From contig NZ_CP097218.1 in NCBI RefSeq assembly GCF_023373525.1, positions 3,162,001 through 3,226,000 of the forward strand: DNA of 64,000 nucleotides, given 5' to 3'. This document shows positions 61,688-64,000 of this stretch, one piece after another. The notes below the pieces were generated by a model. That model saw only the letters and a list, made by a program, of their open reading frames with translations. It had not been told where the DNA came from and did not search any database. Within the stretch, counting starts at the first letter, position 1; the number at the start of each line of letters is the position of its first letter. The position numbers were made by a program, and so were the translations under genes. The stretch comes from Brachybacterium kimchii. Its GTDB lineage: Bacteria; Actinomycetota; Actinomycetes; Actinomycetales; Dermabacteraceae.

Positions 61688-63079
61688 TCAGCGGGCGATC
61701 GCCTCGAGCTCCTGGCCGGAGGCGACCTTCGGCAGGAACAGCGTCGAGACGGCCTGGGCGGCGCCGAGGACCACGGCGATGATGATCCACGTGCTGGTCA
61801 GCGAGGTGGTCGCGGTGAGCATCGCCCACAGCAGGCTGCCCAGCATGAAGCCTCCCACGAGCATGCCGCTCATCCAGCTCACGCCGAGCGCGCGCACCCG
61901 GGTCGGATAGACCTCGGCCTGGTACGTGTAGCCGACGCCCGACCAGGTGCCGTTGGTGGCCTGGAACAGCAGGAAGATCGCGACCAGCAGCACGCTCGAG
62001 CGCTCCGAGACCAGGATGACCAGCGCGAGCGGGGCGATCGCCGCCGCCGAGCCGATGAGCACCGAGCGTCGGCCGAAGCGCTCGCCGAGGAGCCCGCCCA
62101 CCAGGTAGAAGACGACCCCGGCGGCTCCGCCGACGAGGAGCAGCGCGGCCACGGCGGAGGACGCCCAGCCCTTCACCTCCGCCATCCAGTAGGCGAGGTA
62201 GATGTTCGTGGCGACATAGGACATGCCGTACAGCAGCCAGGTGACCGAGAGGCTCACGGCCGTGCGCCGCACTCCTCCGGCGGCCGAGAACAGCTGGCGG
62301 AAGGTGCCCTTCTCGAGCTGGGAGACATCCACCGGCATCACTCGCTGCAGGCGCGCGACCTCCGCGTCGTCCCCGCGGCCTAGCGCCGCGCGCAGCGAGC
62401 GGATGTGCAGGTAGCGGGGCGACTCGCGGACCTTCGCGCGGGCGATCGCGACGAGCACGAGCGGCAGCACGCCGAAGAGGAACACCGCCCGCCAGCCCAG
62501 GCCCGAGACCAGCAGGTACATCCCCGAGGCCATGAACACGCCCACGGTGTACCCGGACTGGACGATCGAGTAGAGCATGCCGCGGCGCCGGGCGGGCACC
62601 TGCTCGTTCACGAGCGTCACGGAGACCGCGAGCTCGGCGTTGGCGAAGCCCGAGGCCAGCGCGCGCACCAGCACCAGGCTCCAGAACCCCTGCACGAAGA
62701 ACGTCAGGCCCGTGAACACGCCGGCCGCGATCAGGCACAGCATCCAGGCGAAGCGCCTGCCGCGGGCGTCCATCACGCGGCCCATCCACAGCGCGATCGC
62801 GAACTCCGCGGCGTAGACGAGCATGCCCATCACGCCGAGCGCCGAGGCGGAGATGCCCAGTTCGGAGGTGATGTCCGCGATGGTCAGGTTGAACAGGTTG
62901 GTGTCGTAGGCCGCGAGCGCCCAGCCCAGCAGCGCGACGATCACGAGGTAGATCGTGTAGCGGCGACCGGGATCGGTGTCGAGGGGGCCGGGGGCGAGGG
63001 CGCCGGGGGCGACGGGGGAGTCTCCGGCGGGCGCGCGGGAGGCGGTGGCCGGATCGGGCTGCGGGATGCGTGAGTCCAC
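61688..63079 (-). CDS. MFS sugar transporter, apiose/apionate uptake candidate
   Basis: 463 residues from the GTG at 63079 (GAGGAG five bases upstream). Twelve helices, with RVMDARGRRFAWML and RAKVRESPRYLHIRSLRAAL in the sugar-porter (rather than anion:cation symporter) style, and QAEVYPTRVRALGVSWMSGM, the PESP/PTRVR-like motif of that family. First gene of the MFS-apnL-fadR operon, so it is the likely importer for apiose, apionolactone or apionate. Confidence 0.85.
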   Translation of the reverse strand: MDSRIPQPDPATASRAPAGDSPVAPGALAPGPLDTDPGRRYTIYLVIVALLGWALAAYDTNLFNLTIADITSELGISASALGVMGMLVYAAEFAIALWMGRVMDARGRRFAWMLCLIAAGVFTGLTFFVQGFWSLVLVRALASGFANAELAVSVTLVNEQVPARRRGMLYSIVQSGYTVGVFMASGMYLLVSGLGWRAVFLFGVLPLVLVAIARAKVRESPRYLHIRSLRAALGRGDDAEVARLQRVMPVDVSQLEKGTFRQLFSAAGGVRRTAVSLSVTWLLYGMSYVATNIYLAYWMAEVKGWASSAVAALLLVGGAAGVVFYLVGGLLGERFGRRSVLIGSAAAIAPLALVILVSERSSVLLVAIFLLFQATNGTWSGVGYTYQAEVYPTRVRALGVSWMSGMLVGGFMLGSLLWAMLTATTSLTSTWIIIAVVLGAAQAVSTLFLPKVASGQELEAIAR

Positions 63080-63175
63080 GGTGACTCCTCGTCGAGTGGG
63101 CGTGTGCTGGCGGCGGGCGCGCGGAGGCGGGGTCTCGGCGCGGCGGGGTCGCGGAGGCGCCGCGGCTCAGGCCAG

Positions 63176-63205
63176 ACCGTAGAACACAACCGGTTGACCG
63201 GTCAA
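63176..63205 (-). promoter_or_regulatory. Promoter with set-B-like palindromes before the MFS-apnL operon
   Basis: On the minus strand TTGACC (63205-63200), 18 bases and TACGGT (63181-63176) form a promoter. Two overlapping palindromes cover the -35 and spacer: CAACCGGTTG (63187-63196) and TTGACCGGTCAA (63194-63205). The AACCGGTT core is shared with other set-B sites although the full 20-mer match is weaker (13 of 20). Confidence 0.6.
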
Positions 63206-63241
63206 TGGTGGAGGGTGGTGGGAACCGCAGCGGCGCAGGGG

Positions 63242-64000
63242 TCAGTGCCCCAGGCGCCGATATTCACGCGGAGCCATGCCGCACGCGGCCGTGACGTGGC
63301 TGTAGAAGCTGCTGAGCGAGCCGAACCCGCTCGCCGAGGCGATCTCCGCCGTGGTGAGCTCACTCGTGATCAGCAGGCGCTGCGCCTCGGCGACCCGGCA
63401 CATGGTGAGGTACTCGCCGATCGTCACGCCCACTGCCTGGCGGAAAACGGTCATCGCGTGTGAGGGCGCGAGGTGGACGGCGCTCGCGACGTCGGCCACG
63501 GCGAGCTCGTCCGTGAAGCCGTCCATCACCACCTGCGCCATTGTGCGCACATGCTGCAGGCGCTCGGCGGTCAGGCCGCGCCTCCCGCCGTCCGACGGGC
63601 CGGCCGGGGAGGCGTGCTCGATCTCCGCCTGCAGGATCCGCAGCAGGGAGGCGCGGATCTCGAGCAGGGCGAACTCCTCACGGGCCCTGTCGCCGATCTC
63701 CTCCAGCCAGAGGCTCGTCATCCCTGCGAACCGTGCCACCAGCTCGGGTGCCTCGACCACCAGGGGCCGGGCGCGCAGAAGAGCCCTCACCGCGTCCTCG
63801 GGAAGACCCCAGCGCATCGCCGTCGCGAGCGGGACGTGGACCCAGCACACGTCGCCCGGCCGGGAGTCCACGAGACCGTGCGGCTGGGTCGCCCAGAACA
63901 TCGCGATCCGGCCCTCGCGGACGATGAGCGGGGCGCCCGCATGCAGGTACCGCAGCTCCCCGCGCACCACCACGTTGATCTCGATGTCGTTGTGCCGGTG
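63242..64000 (-). CDS. AraC family transcriptional regulator (5' end outside window)
   Basis: At least 253 residues, with the frame open to the window edge and the true start outside. The N-terminal cupin begins HRHNDIEINVVVRGELRY. The C-terminal double helix-turn-helix is VADVASAVHLAPSHAMTVFR and ITSELTTAEIASASGFGSLS, ending MAPREYRRLGH. Such proteins activate sugar catabolic genes in response to a ligand bound by the cupin. Ends 162 bases from the MFS start and points the same way; it may add activation to the apionate operon. Confidence 0.88.
   Translation of the reverse strand, partial: HRHNDIEINVVVRGELRYLHAGAPLIVREGRIAMFWATQPHGLVDSRPGDVCWVHVPLATAMRWGLPEDAVRALLRARPLVVEAPELVARFAGMTSLWLEEIGDRAREEFALLEIRASLLRILQAEIEHASPAGPSDGGRRGLTAERLQHVRTMAQVVMDGFTDELAVADVASAVHLAPSHAMTVFRQAVGVTIGEYLTMCRVAEAQRLLITSELTTAEIASASGFGSLSSFYSHVTAACGMAPREYRRLGH

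Noticed and set aside
58779..61910. 1043-codon plus-strand frame over fadR and apnL
   Set aside because: Arg/Gly/Gln-rich shadow without motifs, while the minus-strand genes have clear domains and ribosome-binding sites.
1..64000. Mobile element, prophage or integrated island boundary
   Set aside because: No transposase, integrase, tRNA attachment site or long direct repeat was seen; composition is fairly even apart from short intergenic dips.

Overview
The window is a high-GC, gene-dense actinobacterial chromosome segment. Tat/lipoprotein sugar-binding proteins, CUT1 permeases without their own ATPase, and LacI/GntR regulators suggest a Brachybacterium-like member of Micrococcales; the genus is an inference from overall character, not from a marker gene. 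No rRNA, tRNA, CRISPR array, insertion sequence, prophage or replication origin was seen. Almost everything is carbohydrate uptake and catabolism.

Left part (1-17.8 kb): the start of a divergent regulator at the left edge; a CUT1 sugar ABC system with two closely similar tandem binding proteins and two Gfo/Idh/MocA oxidoreductases (0.35-7.4 kb); then housekeeping-type genes (HD phosphohydrolase, acyl-CoA thioesterase, Nudix, PQQ-type aldose dehydrogenase, ABM monooxygenase, YjbR-like protein, quinone-dependent D-lactate dehydrogenase, a coupled pirin-GNAT pair) and two more oxidoreductases. 18.0-21.8 kb holds a heterodimeric ABC exporter whose two nucleotide-binding domains are degenerate in complementary ways. 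21.8-28.2 kb is a trehalose-utilisation-like operon (binding protein, two permeases, ThuA, ThuB-like oxidoreductase, LacI regulator) with a long palindrome at its head.

Right part (28.5-64 kb): a large tetrose and sugar-acid catabolic island. Two sets of repeated palindromes in its promoter regions divide it into two candidate regulons. Set A (near ATCCTATAGGAT, seven sites) lies before an erythrulose-kinase-type DhaKL gene, an MFS/lactonase pair next to a divergent GntR gene, a PdxA2-like dehydrogenase with a GntP permease, a 3-hydroxyacyl-CoA-type dehydrogenase, a KdgT-type permease, and a seven-gene minus-strand operon (TIM barrel, two SDRs, two MFS, FMN hydroxy-acid oxidase, D-2-hydroxyacid dehydrogenase). 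Set B (near TTGGTCAACCGGTTGACCAA, four sites, two strong) lies before an MFS gene, an SDR gene, the oiaX-apnO pair, and an MFS-apnL-fadR operon.

Taken together, ApnL (apionolactonase), ApnO (apionate oxidoisomerase), OiaX (3-oxo-isoapionate decarboxylase), LerK (L-erythrulose kinase) and LerI (TPI-like L-erythrulose-1-phosphate isomerase) can be read as a D-apionate-to-D-erythrulose-4-phosphate route dispersed over about 33 kb. A separate LacI-controlled unit at 51-56.6 kb couples a nucleoside hydrolase to a CUT1 importer. The right edge cuts an AraC-type regulator.
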